Below, piece after piece: positions 9,631-19,766 of a DNA stretch of 64,000 bases (within the stretch, counting starts at the first letter, position 1; each line of letters opens with the position of its first letter). The position numbers and the translations under genes are program-made. Location: NCBI GenBank assembly GCA_977006965.1, contig OZ345353.1:2914001-2978000 (forward strand), in the 5' to 3' direction. Source of the stretch: Phymatolithon calcareum (lineage: Eukaryota; Rhodophyta; Florideophyceae; Hapalidiales). A model generated the notes under the pieces. That model saw only the letters and a list, made by a program, of their open reading frames with translations, was not told the origin of the DNA and ran no database searches.

Positions 9631-12600
9631 TCATCCTGACCGTGGTGGATATCCTTCCTCCTCGGTGAGTACGAAGAATGGTGTTCCTGTAAGAGGGTTG
9701 CACGTTTGAGAATGACATATTCTGCCACTTGCTGGGGCTACAGGACAGCCGTTGTCAGCACATATAGGGATAGTCGCTACACGACGCACATCAAAGTCCA
9801 GCACAAGGAACGTAATGTCTTGGATGAAAACATGCCTTCTGTGTTTGTGCATGGCTTCGTATGACTCTGGAACATGAACTTGAGGGACGCAAGGGTAAAC
9901 AGCAGCCCAGTATACCTCCTTTCCAGATATTATTTTTCTCGTAAATAGGGCAATCACTCCCCAATGACGGAACCCATCCGCAAGCGAGAAAACCGACGTA
10001 GTTCCAGAGCTTATGTTCTGCTGCACCATAGGGTAGTGGGCACTCAAGGTAGTATGGTTTCGACAGCGGACTTGCAGAACGTCACCGATATTGACAACAG
10101 CATGGGGCAAGCTGTTCGGAAAAGTGCATCGCGCCATGTTAGCAAACATAAGTGTAGGATCAGACTCCGTATCTGGACATAAACGTAGGAATTTGCGGTA
10201 AGCCAATCCTCGGAGGGTAGTGGGATCTGCTGCAGTACCCAGACATAGCTCATTGTCTCTGTCTAATACCCAATTGAGATATTTATTCTCGAAGGCCCGT
10301 GGAGACAGCACCGACTTTGCCTGTGCTTGAAGAAGGACTGGGATGCAGCAATCCGGCCCCAATGCAGATCGAACCATTTCCTCATGGGCTTCGCAGAGAC
10401 TGCCGTTCAACTGCATGACTGCCTCACGCCCCGCCAGGAGGCGAAAGCAGCCTCTAAGACATGCACTGTTGTTTCGTAAGGCACCGTTAACTTTCAATGT
10501 CAAGCGACCCTGCCAGTCTGAGAAGACGGCACTGAGAACAGACTGGAGCTGTACGTCCTTGTTATTGGAATTCTTTATGGCTCTTTTAAGAATTTGGTGT
10601 GCTTTTTCCAATACAAGCTCACCAATTCTGGAAACAAATCCGACCATTGGAAGGGTAGAGAACACCAGCTCGAACAACCGGTGCACGTTAGGCTTGTCCA
10701 GCGCTTTGATGGCAATCAAACGTTCACGATACTCTTTAGAGAGTTCCTGTTTGCGATTCCGGGTAGTCCTCGGGTTTTCCATCACGCTAAGTGCCGAATC
10801 AGGCATTGTGCATAGGTCACGAACACGCCCGATGTGGGCTATTGTTTGCTGCTGCAAAGACAGTACATATGACTTCGAATTTGCAGTGTCACGTTCTCTG
10901 TTTGTCGGGTTCCAGAGACGGGCAATAAGAGCTGAGCATGAAGCCAAGACGTCGAAGGCATCCCTGCAACTTGTCGTAATACGAGTAGCTAAATCAGGAA
11001 GCGAGGCGCATGCACTAATGAAACCTGTATGCGCCACAACGGACAGAGCGTATAGCTCCGTCATGGACATGGAGTACAACGCCTTTTTTTCCAAGTCAAA
11101 AAGTCTGTTTCGGGGAGGGAGGCGGCACTCATGAAGCAGAGCCATGATGTTGATTTCAGCAGACTTTCGGTGCGCTTTTGTTGGGAGGAGTCGAATAGCT
11201 GCATTGACGCAATCTTTGAAGTGCCCAGTAAGTAAATGATCTGGAGCCACCATGCACGATCTATACGGATCCAGATGTCCTGTGAGAATGGGCACACCAT
11301 CACTTGTAGTAGGAATAGAGACTCGAGACGCCAGCATTGCCTCCCGGAGGTCGTGGAGTGGTAACTGTGTTTCCAGTGATACTGGAGACATACCAAGAAG
11401 ACGACAAGTTTCCTCTTTGGCGTCGGAGTCCCGAACTCCGCAATGCTGGAAGAAACCTCTAGCCGAAGCGGTGGAAGAAGCATGGAACCCCTTGCGAGTA
11501 TACCGGCTGCCCAGGACTGTGGTAGAACCGCGTAGAAAACGGCACAGGTGGCAGCACGCTATTGCGGTATGTCCAAGCACATCGAGCAATGAATTGATTG
11601 CTGGAGTGTCTCCTATAAATCCGACAAGGTCCAAAAAAATACGAATTGGCTTTCCCTCGGCGTCAATGTCTGGAAAACCGGTTGTCATGCCGGTAACGAT
11701 ATCAATTTGTATTCGCTTCAATATGACCTCGCTTTTCACTCCCGGAGGTACCAGGCTTAGGACTCGTACAGCAGATGCAGACGCCCTTGCTTTGACAGGT
11801 AGATTCAAGCACAACATGTAGAATCCTTCGCCAGAAGCAGACTTTCCTGTCGTTATTTCAAACCCGTCCCAAAATAGAAGGAACCTGTAGATGAAGTATC
11901 GCTCACCTGACTCCAGAAAGCCGACACTACTGACTGGTCGAAACTTATCAGGTCCACGGGGGGTTATTGGATGAGATACGAGTTTCAAAATATGCACATC
12001 TTTAGTCAATGCACTGTCATTCAGTCCCAGTGAAGTGAACCCTTGCAAATCAGTGGGGGTCTGTCTTCTCGAAGAAATTGAATCGCATGATCTTAGCCAG
12101 AACACGTGCCTGCTCCGTTCATCGGACTCCGTCCAAAATCGATGGACGAGCAGAAGGCGGGATCGGGACTTGTTCAGAGGTGCAACAGGCTCTAGCAGAG
12201 CAACGAGGTCACCCGGTTTTACTAAAGGTTTTACCCAGCCTGCCCAACTTTCCTCCATTTGTTTTCTACGTTCTCGAAGAGCCTTGTTACGCGCTCGCAC
12301 TGTGTCACGCACTTGTGGGGATACATCCTTCGGCACACGATGAGATTGGGGATCGGTGCTGTCCGCCGCTCTCTCATTTTCGCTGTCATCATCATGCACT
12401 GGTACTTCTGGTATTTGGACGTTTACCGAGTCAGATGGTGAAATGTACGAGCAGAATTGAAGCAGAATAATAATGGACAAGTCCCGCTCCGAGAGGGATG
12501 ATGGAAGAGGTTCTAGAAAAGAACAATCAGACCTGCGCTTTTCATGATGTACCGTCCAAATATGCACAACTCGTCCCATCAGAATGGTAGTGTCTTCATC

Positions 12601-13722
12601 TGTTTCCTGATGCACAAAATTGGTACGTGCCTCCTGGTGGAAATCGCTGAACCCTAAGAGACGGATTGAGATTGTGTCACCACTCTCCGCAAAACTTGCC
12701 GAAGACGTTCCCTCTTCACCACTGTCCATAGTCATGAAACTCCGCGGACCGTAAAACCAGGGTCTCCCAGAAATCACCGACCACGCGTCGATACATTCCG
12801 TGGATTCAGAATTGGAGAGACTTGTGGATTGCATGAGCCTATATACCGGGTCACACGCTACATCAGCTCGTGCGTATTCACTCGGAAGTACTATGCGCAC
12901 AGGGATCTGCGCTGTTCCATCGGATGAAAATGAGTTGGCACGAGCTCCTGCCTTGCGAATGGACATACTCTCCATGTGGTCATTCCCTCTTGCCGTCAAA
13001 GTCTTATACAAAATTGGCTTAAATCGCTTATAGAGAGTGCTGTAGTGGGGCAGCACCTTGATACGCTGCTGTGGGAGGTTTGGTTTTGCATATAGTACAA
13101 TGTCTTCATTATTCCAAGTACTGTTCGAAAGCCGCGCGAGTGCATCAGCAATGATGCGCATTGCCTGGTACTGTGGTTTCGTTAACTTCGTACTTCCGCT
13201 CGTCATCAAAATTCCCCACAACACTTGCCAATTATCAATAGCGAGTGCCACTGGCATATTTGCAGTGTCATTGAGCTGATTAGCGGATGACGGCAAGGGG
13301 GAGTCCATTGCAGATTCGTCTTCAGTAGCACGCTGTACGGGAGCAAGAGGTTCTTGTAGCATAGACATTGTAGCATCGTGTACACTACTTGCTTCTTGTG
13401 TGTGAACTTCCGCCGGATCATCGCTGAAATTGTCCGCTCCGCTATATCGAGAAGAATCATGAAGGTCGATTTGGATCCGATCTTCAAGAAAGGGCCCGTG
13501 TGATTGATATTCATCGCGGATGGATTGAGTTTCTTCATTTGATGATAGAGTAGGATTGCATACAGGCAGGGGTAATTGTCCATTACTTCCTACCGCCGTG
13601 GAATGCGCCGCGTGGCGAGAAAGAACTTGAATTGAGCCGCCCTGATGGCGCTCTCGCGCTCCCGCAAGACGGAAGCGACTTCTTCGTTTCCGCTTGCTTC
13701 GAGGAGGTCCACTCGTTAGCAT
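9631..13722 (-). CDS. 1363-aa protein with Tnp2/CACTA-like core motif; putative transposase
   Basis: A single uninterrupted 4.1-kb ORF. The N-terminus is strongly basic (RSKRKRRSRFRL), like a nuclear localisation signal. Near residues 690-730 it reads FLDLVGFIGDTPAINSLL followed by a CCHLC cysteine pair. This resembles the conserved block of Tnp2-like transposases of CACTA and Plavaka-type elements, in which an Asp-rich GD-(L/T)-PA motif precedes a small zinc-binding C-x2-C. A second possible family feature is LTGHFKDCVNAAIRLLPTK around residue 830. No helicase, RT or integrase motif is visible. The length is on the long side for Tnp2 proteins. It is divergent from the 392-aa gene (470-bp gap holding a 46-bp palindrome). 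I infer a DNA-transposase role from one motif, so the call is tentative; it could also be a domesticated derivative. Confidence 0.5.
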   Translation of the reverse strand: MLTSGPPRSKRKRRSRFRLAGARERHQGGSIQVLSRHAAHSTAVGSNGQLPLPVCNPTLSSNEETQSIRDEYQSHGPFLEDRIQIDLHDSSRYSGADNFSDDPAEVHTQEASSVHDATMSMLQEPLAPVQRATEDESAMDSPLPSSANQLNDTANMPVALAIDNWQVLWGILMTSGSTKLTKPQYQAMRIIADALARLSNSTWNNEDIVLYAKPNLPQQRIKVLPHYSTLYKRFKPILYKTLTARGNDHMESMSIRKAGARANSFSSDGTAQIPVRIVLPSEYARADVACDPVYRLMQSTSLSNSESTECIDAWSVISGRPWFYGPRSFMTMDSGEEGTSSASFAESGDTISIRLLGFSDFHQEARTNFVHQETDEDTTILMGRVVHIWTVHHEKRRSDCSFLEPLPSSLSERDLSIIILLQFCSYISPSDSVNVQIPEVPVHDDDSENERAADSTDPQSHRVPKDVSPQVRDTVRARNKALRERRKQMEESWAGWVKPLVKPGDLVALLEPVAPLNKSRSRLLLVHRFWTESDERSRHVFWLRSCDSISSRRQTPTDLQGFTSLGLNDSALTKDVHILKLVSHPITPRGPDKFRPVSSVGFLESGERYFIYRFLLFWDGFEITTGKSASGEGFYMLCLNLPVKARASASAVRVLSLVPPGVKSEVILKRIQIDIVTGMTTGFPDIDAEGKPIRIFLDLVGFIGDTPAINSLLDVLGHTAIACCHLCRFLRGSTTVLGSRYTRKGFHASSTASARGFFQHCGVRDSDAKEETCRLLGMSPVSLETQLPLHDLREAMLASRVSIPTTSDGVPILTGHLDPYRSCMVAPDHLLTGHFKDCVNAAIRLLPTKAHRKSAEINIMALLHECRLPPRNRLFDLEKKALYSMSMTELYALSVVAHTGFISACASLPDLATRITTSCRDAFDVLASCSALIARLWNPTNRERDTANSKSYVLSLQQQTIAHIGRVRDLCTMPDSALSVMENPRTTRNRKQELSKEYRERLIAIKALDKPNVHRLFELVFSTLPMVGFVSRIGELVLEKAHQILKRAIKNSNNKDVQLQSVLSAVFSDWQGRLTLKVNGALRNNSACLRGCFRLLAGREAVMQLNGSLCEAHEEMVRSALGPDCCIPVLLQAQAKSVLSPRAFENKYLNWVLDRDNELCLGTAADPTTLRGLAYRKFLRLCPDTESDPTLMFANMARCTFPNSLPHAVVNIGDVLQVRCRNHTTLSAHYPMVQQNISSGTTSVFSLADGFRHWGVIALFTRKIISGKEVYWAAVYPCVPQVHVPESYEAMHKHRRHVFIQDITFLVLDFDVRRVATIPICADNGCPVAPASGRICHSQTCNPLTGTPFFVLTEEEGYPPRSG

Positions 13723-14191
13723 TTTGGACTTAGAAATAACAGGTCAATGAGACGCTAAAGCTCTTGCCTGCATTTGCAAAGCATTCAATTTGCTGCGTGA
13801 ATGCTTGAGCAATTGTTCCAACAACAGTTAGCAATAAACAGGTTACCTCATATCTGTATTGTGATGGTACAGTCTGACCAGGGTAATTAGGACACAATAA
13901 ATAGCACCTGGCGACTACTAACGATCATCAAATGGACAGTAAGTCATCATCCCTCTACAGTAAGCGTGCTATGTAGCAGGACACCTCAGAAAAACAGCAC
14001 GATAGTTAATTATGATAGATACTATTCTTCATGGAATCTTGTCAGCACAGCCGTAGACGTACGTCTACGGCTGTGCTGACAAGCAGACATCTACTATCAC
14101 TATCCCCGTCGCCAATCGAAGCCTCATGCAATACTGGTATATGCAAGGCAAGACAAGGTGAGAGATTTTCCGTGCACTGTACCGTTCTGCT
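13723..14191. promoter_or_regulatory. Divergent intergenic region between the 1363-aa and 392-aa genes
   Basis: This 469-bp gap must hold the start regions of both flanking genes, because both begin within a few bases of its edges. It contains a 46-bp perfect palindrome at 14038-14083. I see no clear TATA box in either direction that I would defend. Confidence 0.45.
14038..14083. repeat. 46-bp perfect palindrome in divergent promoter region
   Basis: The left arm begins CTTGTCAGCACAGCCGTAGA and continues CGT; the right arm is its exact reverse complement. The centre is between 14060 and 14061 with no spacer. Symmetry stops at 14037/14084. It could be a binding site for a dimeric protein, a cruciform, or an element end duplicated head to head. 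Confidence 0.9.
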
Positions 14192-15370
14192 ATGGTATCG
14201 GAGCCATCCAGAATAGCGCCGAGGCCTGTGCAACGTGAATGGGACACTACCTTAGGTTCTTCTCGGCCGTCGGATGGGGCAGAACGCCAAGATTCAATCA
14301 ATGCATCTTGTGGAGTCCAGCTCCACTCTGCGTCAATGATACCTGAGAACCCCTCGAGAACTCCGGCAATTGACCCCGTCCGAACCGAAATGGAATGTGT
14401 CCGTGATGTTCATGCTTCATTGCTCCGTCATGTAGAAGGCCTTGAGGCGGAGCTGCGGAGTTCTCAACGACTCCTGTCCAGCGATAGAGATCTCATTTCG
14501 AAGCACATTCAAGATCATGATGATATTGCGATTGCCAGAATTGTCATGTTCGCGCGTCTGCGGGCTTCGAAACTACTGCAGGCAACAGGAACAGAATTGG
14601 GTCGTAGAGTTTCCGGTCTTTGTTCTGGAAACTCTGTCGTCCCCATTAATTTGAAATCTTCCGGTGCAGACTGCACATTGCAGGAGTTCCAAAATCTAGC
14701 TCTGAAGTTTTTATCCTCTCGCACTACTCGTTGTGTTGCAGATCCATCGGAATACCACATCAGATTCCCTAACATGCGTCTTTGTTCCAATCTACGGCTC
14801 TTTTTCTCAACCTACGCCGATCTTTGCGAGGTTCTAGAGCTTGACATGACAACTAGAGAGTCCGCCGTTTACCGCGAAAAGCGAAACTCACAAAGGCATC
14901 TCCGGGCTGTGCAGGTACTTGGCACACAAGTTTTTCGGTCTAATTCTCACTACATCCTCTTAGGGCGCGGCGATCCTTCAAAGCTAAACGCAAGTTTAGT
15001 ACCTACATTGGTTCAGTCTAGCACTGCGTGGTTTGAGGGCACATGGGTTCATAGTTTGGAGTTGCGCAACTTACCCGGTTCGGATTTCCACACCTCCTCA
15101 AGACATACTCATTTCGCTTCCGCCGGGGACTCGTTGGAAGATAACCCAGAACCGAGTGCTCCTTTCTTCTTCTCTCTAAACTGGGAACGGTTAGATGATC
15201 ATTCGGGTTATATTCCTGGAACGAGCGCTATTACAGGCTCCTTGTACAGCGTATTCCCAGCCATTGTGCTCCGAACTGACACTCTCACGAGAACAGTACG
15301 ATCCATTTTCCAAACTTCCCGCAACGGCACTGACACTCCATTGAATACTACTGTGGCAACTCCCGACTGA
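14192..15370 (+). CDS. 392-aa protein of unknown function, part of three-gene island
   Basis: Intact intronless ORF starting at the first ATG of a long open frame. The protein has a Ser/Arg/Pro-rich N-terminal 60 residues. A probable helical segment with coiled-coil character follows (about residues 65-105, beginning RTEMECVRDVHASLLRH), then a globular C-terminal part. I see no signal peptide or membrane helix and do not recognise the family. It is divergent from the Tnp2-like gene and convergent with the 652-aa gene. The uniform openness of all three ORFs in a region otherwise full of decay argues that they are kept together. Its stop codon lies inside the first unit of a five-copy tandem repeat, so its 3' end may have been duplicated outward. 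Confidence 0.6.
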   Translation: MVSEPSRIAPRPVQREWDTTLGSSRPSDGAERQDSINASCGVQLHSASMIPENPSRTPAIDPVRTEMECVRDVHASLLRHVEGLEAELRSSQRLLSSDRDLISKHIQDHDDIAIARIVMFARLRASKLLQATGTELGRRVSGLCSGNSVVPINLKSSGADCTLQEFQNLALKFLSSRTTRCVADPSEYHIRFPNMRLCSNLRLFFSTYADLCEVLELDMTTRESAVYREKRNSQRHLRAVQVLGTQVFRSNSHYILLGRGDPSKLNASLVPTLVQSSTAWFEGTWVHSLELRNLPGSDFHTSSRHTHFASAGDSLEDNPEPSAPFFFSLNWERLDDHSGYIPGTSAITGSLYSVFPAIVLRTDTLTRTVRSIFQTSRNGTDTPLNTTVATPD

Positions 15371-15937
15371 ATGCTTTAAATTACAACTCTTACCAATGCA
15401 ACTGTACGTAGAAGATATCTCTTCAGTGCCCAAAAATCAGCACGCTATCTAGCATGCTACAAATGTACACAAGCTCTACGCACTCTGGGTACTCCAGTTG
15501 AATTCTTCACAATAAAACTTTTACTAATGCACACAATGCACTTTAGCGCGTTAGGGATTCCACAAGCTACCAATAGTAGTACAAAATCATCACGCTCTTC
15601 ACAGTCAGGTCACTCGAGACTGAATCCTGTACAACAATACTTTTACCATTGCAACCCACGCATTTCGTACCTCTTGGGTTCTCAACATCCATCCAGATGT
15701 CCATATTACCACTACTTCATACACGTTCTAGGCAGTCAGGCCACTTGCGACTGAATGGTTTACAATAAAAACTTTTACTAATGCAAACCGAAGTAAGAGA
15801 TACTTCTTGAGTGTACTCGACATGTGAAATCTTAAATATCTATCCATACTACTGTACGTACTTCAATTGTGTACTCGCTCTGGGCACCTGGCGTACTCGA
15901 TTCTGAATCTCAGAAATTAAAATTTTACTAATGTAAT
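15365..15937 (+). repeat. Five-copy degenerate tandem repeat, period about 120-150 bp
   Basis: A core resembling GACTGAATnnTTTACAATAA followed by AACTTTTACTAATGCAA occurs at about 15365, 15498, 15618, 15749 and 15900. Flanking pieces are also shared, such as CAGTCAGG-CACT before copies 3 and 4 and CTCTGGG-AC before copies 2 and 5. The TGA stop of the 392-aa gene is part of the first core. The array fills most of the gap between two convergent genes. Confidence 0.75.
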
Positions 15938-16115
15938 CCATCGTACAGGGTACCGCTTGAGTGGCGAAAATTCAACGCGTTAACTATAATAGTACATCTC
16001 TCTAAGGTTTCAGCTGGAACAAACTTGTAGAGAGCGCCATAAACTCGCACAATAACAATAGTTTGAAAGAAAAAACATGCACGTACAGCATCATTAGTTC
16101 GCATCTCGCTCATGC

Positions 16116-18074
16116 TCAAATACCACCATTCATCCAGTCCGCGTCATCATCACGAACTGATGGAACGGAATCATGATCCGTATTACGCGAAACTGCGCGC
16201 AGTATCGTCACGTTCGGCGTCCGAGGAACTTGGGATTTTGCATATTTATCGTACGATATCGTGAGTCTTTCTTCGTTGTTTTTCTGCCGGGTAACGGCTT
16301 GATTCCCGGATCCGTTCCCCCCTGCCGCCTCCAGCTTAGTTGTGTACACGTCCTCCACAATGCTCATATGACGGTGCTCAGCATTCCCGAGAGCTGCCTT
16401 TTCCATGGTAGTAAGATCGAGCCCCAGCGTCTTACGCAGAAGTCCTCGCAAGGCAATGGCAATCACGTGAACTGTACGGAGCGACATTGCAGAAATAGCA
16501 AGACAGGATTTGTCATCCTTGAGATTAAATCGTTCGACGAGTAGATCAAGGGCCAGTTCATGAAGGCTAATAGTTTCTTCCACCTTGCAGTACACCCTTC
16601 CATCCCCTCCGGAAACAAGCGATCTGTGGATCGCAAGCGCATTAATCGGTGCTCGCAAAATCTCTCGCCTGTACCGCATCCGCACTGTGAGACAGGGAAA
16701 ATTTTCCTTGAGAATACTTAGCTTGTGTAGATTGGAATCAGGTCCCGTCATTCCACCGGAAGCCAGAGCGCGGGCTTGACGTGATGTTCCGTGCTGAGCT
16801 GCAGGTATTTTCCAAATATCTCCTTCGCCGATTATTGCTGGAAACGTAAGCTCCGTCATAATATTCGCATCATCGAAGATGTACTCGTAGCCCGCCGCTG
16901 CAGCCTCATTGTACCCAGACCTTCTTGTCGGAGCTGTCTCAGCGGGCACATAGTTGTCTTGAATATACTCAGCTAAAAACATTAACCGTAGTTGAATATT
17001 TGCTCGCATGTCCGTACGAGAACTGTTCAAGAATTGGTTCCACGTCGCACGCAGCTTTCGTACAACCTCCTTCCGAAGCTCTGCGCTGAGATACGACTCA
17101 AGATCCCCATCATCGTGCACCATCGTCCGTTGCGTGACTAACTCGGGTACAGATTCGACTAGCCGAGCTCGCTTAAATGCTCGATGTTCATCGCTAGAAC
17201 GTGCCGACGTGGACGATACAGCTCCAAGGTTTCCTGGAGCTCCATATTGCGTCAATGTGCTGAGTGTAGGACTTGCCGTCTCGTTCATCTCCATACGCTT
17301 CGACATTGCAGTCACCACCTTACGAACCTCATGCATCGGGGACATAGCTATCAACCACGATGGTATAGCTCTTCTTTGTCGCATCGCACGGCTAGCTCCC
17401 TGGATAGACTCGGAGCTCATTTCTTCCGTATCGCGATTGCTCGGCCGCTCGGGATGTTCGTAGACCTCGCTTTCCTCTCTCGCATACCGAATCGCGGACA
17501 CCATTGATTCGAGCGAGTAGAATGAGAAGAGCTTCCCCAGATTAGAGGAGAAAGCTCTCTTCTTGTTGTTGCCCTTGACGGCAAATGCCAGAAGAGCGAA
17601 TCCCGACGCGCCACGGATGATGTCAGCTTCAGGGGCAAATTTTCTGTGCACTCCCAAGGACACAAACTCTTTAGCATTCTCAACTTGAAGGGAGAAGCTC
17701 ATGGACGCCAATAGACAGAGCAATTGGAAAAGGGGAACTCCTTGATTCGCATCAGTGAAAGCCTCGTTAAATCGAGGGACCTCAAGCTTAACTGAGTTTC
17801 TGTTCACCTTGCAATCCAAGCAGAGAATGTCCTCCGGGTTTGGCTCGCCAAGCCTGCGAGCCGCTGTGCTGAGACCACTGACTGTCATTGAGAGATCCTT
17901 CTGTGCGCTAACCATATCGTTAACAGCGTTTTCAACTTGGATCACTTTCTGGAACACCTTTTCTATCCCAGCCTGAATAGTGACTCTGTCGCTGGAGCCT
18001 GTGACGCCCGATATGGCTTGCTGTGGGTACTCCGCGGCGTTCGAGTCTACTCTTGCAATAAATGCCGATTCCAT
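16116..18074 (-). CDS. 652-aa protein of unknown function, part of three-gene island
   Basis: Intact intronless ORF with ATG at 18074. The N-terminal 70 residues are helical with coiled-coil character (VFQKVIQVENAVNDMVSAQK). A C-x2-C pair (ILCLDCKVN) follows near residue 80; the middle third is Ser/Arg-rich and low in predicted order (about residues 205-310). The C-terminal part includes LHELALDLLVERFNLKDDKS. I see no transmembrane segment, signal peptide or known catalytic motif. It converges on the 392-aa gene across the tandem repeat. It could be an accessory protein of the same putative element as the Tnp2-like gene, by analogy with the second gene of CACTA elements, but that is inference. 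Confidence 0.6.
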   Translation of the reverse strand: MESAFIARVDSNAAEYPQQAISGVTGSSDRVTIQAGIEKVFQKVIQVENAVNDMVSAQKDLSMTVSGLSTAARRLGEPNPEDILCLDCKVNRNSVKLEVPRFNEAFTDANQGVPLFQLLCLLASMSFSLQVENAKEFVSLGVHRKFAPEADIIRGASGFALLAFAVKGNNKKRAFSSNLGKLFSFYSLESMVSAIRYAREESEVYEHPERPSNRDTEEMSSESIQGASRAMRQRRAIPSWLIAMSPMHEVRKVVTAMSKRMEMNETASPTLSTLTQYGAPGNLGAVSSTSARSSDEHRAFKRARLVESVPELVTQRTMVHDDGDLESYLSAELRKEVVRKLRATWNQFLNSSRTDMRANIQLRLMFLAEYIQDNYVPAETAPTRRSGYNEAAAAGYEYIFDDANIMTELTFPAIIGEGDIWKIPAAQHGTSRQARALASGGMTGPDSNLHKLSILKENFPCLTVRMRYRREILRAPINALAIHRSLVSGGDGRVYCKVEETISLHELALDLLVERFNLKDDKSCLAISAMSLRTVHVIAIALRGLLRKTLGLDLTTMEKAALGNAEHRHMSIVEDVYTTKLEAAGGNGSGNQAVTRQKNNEERLTISYDKYAKSQVPRTPNVTILRAVSRNTDHDSVPSVRDDDADWMNGGI

Positions 18075-18690
18075 ACTGCGGAAAGACGGCCAAGTGAGCT
18101 TCCGAGGGTGGACAAGATTCGCTGGATGATAGCCTGTATGAGTTTGGGCCTGCGATTGTCCCAGTGAGGATGGATGTCGAACGTGCAGTCGTGCACAGTA
18201 CAGAGCGGTAAAGGGGGTACCACCGACAATAGGTTCTGTAGGTAATACCTTGCTATGCCATACAGACGCTGATTGGATCTACAACCATGACTGAACGCTC
18301 CTACAGGAGCTCAAATACGACCTTTCAGAAGCACGTACGCGCGTAGAAATATACCGTTGTACATATGTGTAAAAAACGAGATACAGGCCGATTTCCTGTT
18401 CACCGAACACCCATTTTCGCGCGAAAAATTAAGCGTAATAATATGCGAGCGCATATTTATACACTGAATTCAATGTCAAGTATAGCCTTACAGTCGAATA
18501 TACAGCTGTATACTCGAGTGTACGGCTGTAATTAAATTTATAAATTTTAACTACAGTATATGCAGCTTCGTGGAGTAAATATGATCGTTACCATGTACAC
18601 ATCACCGCAGTGGTAATTACGGAGTGGACACTCTGGTATTTTGGACTTTTGATACTTAGTCATCTCTCGCTGTCCCGTTTGAGGATAAAA
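18075..18690. other. Intergenic stretch upstream of the 652-aa gene
   Basis: AT-rich from about 18.35 kb on, with no gene recognised. If the three-gene island is a transposon its right end should lie here or just beyond, but I could not find a terminal inverted repeat matching the 8.2-9.6 kb side. Confidence 0.4.
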
Positions 18691-18945
18691 CTGCAATCGT
18701 CGCACGCGCCACGCCGCGGATCGAACGCAGGCCGAAGTAACCGCCGCGGCGATCTCTGAGCTTGCGTGCTCGGTTGCACCGTCAGCAGTGCACCCTTATG
18801 GAGGAGAAAATCCGATTACCGCTCGAGTGCGCATGATCGATGCTGAACCGCAGGATCCCTCCCTCCAATATCATCGCCGATTGAATGATTTCCCAAGTGC
18901 TCTTCCGCTGAAAAGCTCCTGCGATCCGTTTCGATAGTCGATCGA

Positions 18946-19539
18946 ATGACTGTCCAAGGTCTAATTGAAGAGCTACCTTGTGCAGTATGGTGCTATCGCC
19001 GATTGGGCAAGCTCTGCGTCACTCTTCTTAATGCGCACGCCATTCGTAAGTTTTCAGTATTATGCATCTCCGACGATACGGTTCAGTGGAGTTTGTTCGC
19101 AACCTTTACTAATTGCCATTCCAAATCTGTTCGTCTTCAGATAGACTGGGATCCACGCTCAGATAACGAGCTGCACAAACTACACGTAAGTTGGGTGCTC
19201 TTTCCTCCCATTCATTCCCGTATGCACGGTCTTTGTTCCAATTCTCTAATGCCGTGCTTTCTAAATTTTGTTGTATATTTCTACAGGTTCCTCGTGTCAT
19301 CTGCCACAACTCACTCCATGGAAATAGTAATTGTAAGAAAAGTCTTCTTTCGATCCTTTTCGTTTGCTTCGTAACAGTTCCTAACTCGATTCTTCCCCGT
19401 TTTCATGTTCATCACTATTACAGAAAAAAATTACCCAATTGCTTTTCCGATCCCTGGACCATCCGATGCGGTCCTGTACGTGCAGTACACTTTTCTGTTC
19501 CACTTGATGACTTACCTTCGTCATGTCGGCATCAAATAG
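18946..19539 (+). CDS. Possible spliced gene (at least three exons), unknown function
   Basis: An open frame from ATG 18946 runs to 19185, where GTAAGT begins. A 101-nt intron ends in CTACAG at 19286. Exon 2 (19287-19326) could end at GTAATT, and a second intron ends TTACAG at 19423, with exon 3 to a TAG at 19539; the phases agree and give about 131 aa. Both introns have pyrimidine-rich 3' ends. A further open stretch after ATCTCTAG at about 19611 to 19766 may be another exon, and an open frame upstream (18.69-18.93 kb) may be a missed 5' exon. No family is recognised; SKSVRLQIDWDPRSDNELHK reads like a real protein core. The exon model is tentative. Confidence 0.35.
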
Positions 19540-19766
19540 AGATATTCGAACCTATATGTGATATATTACCCATTTTAGTATTGTCTCGGTATTAAAACTT
19601 TCTATCTCTAGCTTTCCGACAGGCGCGCCTGTTTCTGGTCGAATGGCATTTGTTTCATCACCTGCTAGATCAACTATCGTGATAACTGTTCAGTCCCCAC
19701 AAACAACCTTTGGTGATCCAACGGTGGTCACCTCACTGTCCTCCTCATATACAAAACGGGAGGAAT

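Noticed and set aside
10343-11134. 263-codon plus-strand frame within the 1363-aa gene
   Set aside because: Antisense of a much longer coherent ORF; no recognisable motif.
8200-18700. Terminal inverted repeats (CACTA-type or other) around the three-gene island
   Set aside because: I compared both flanks by eye for CACT/CAGT starts and longer inverted matches and found none that hold; left as an open question.
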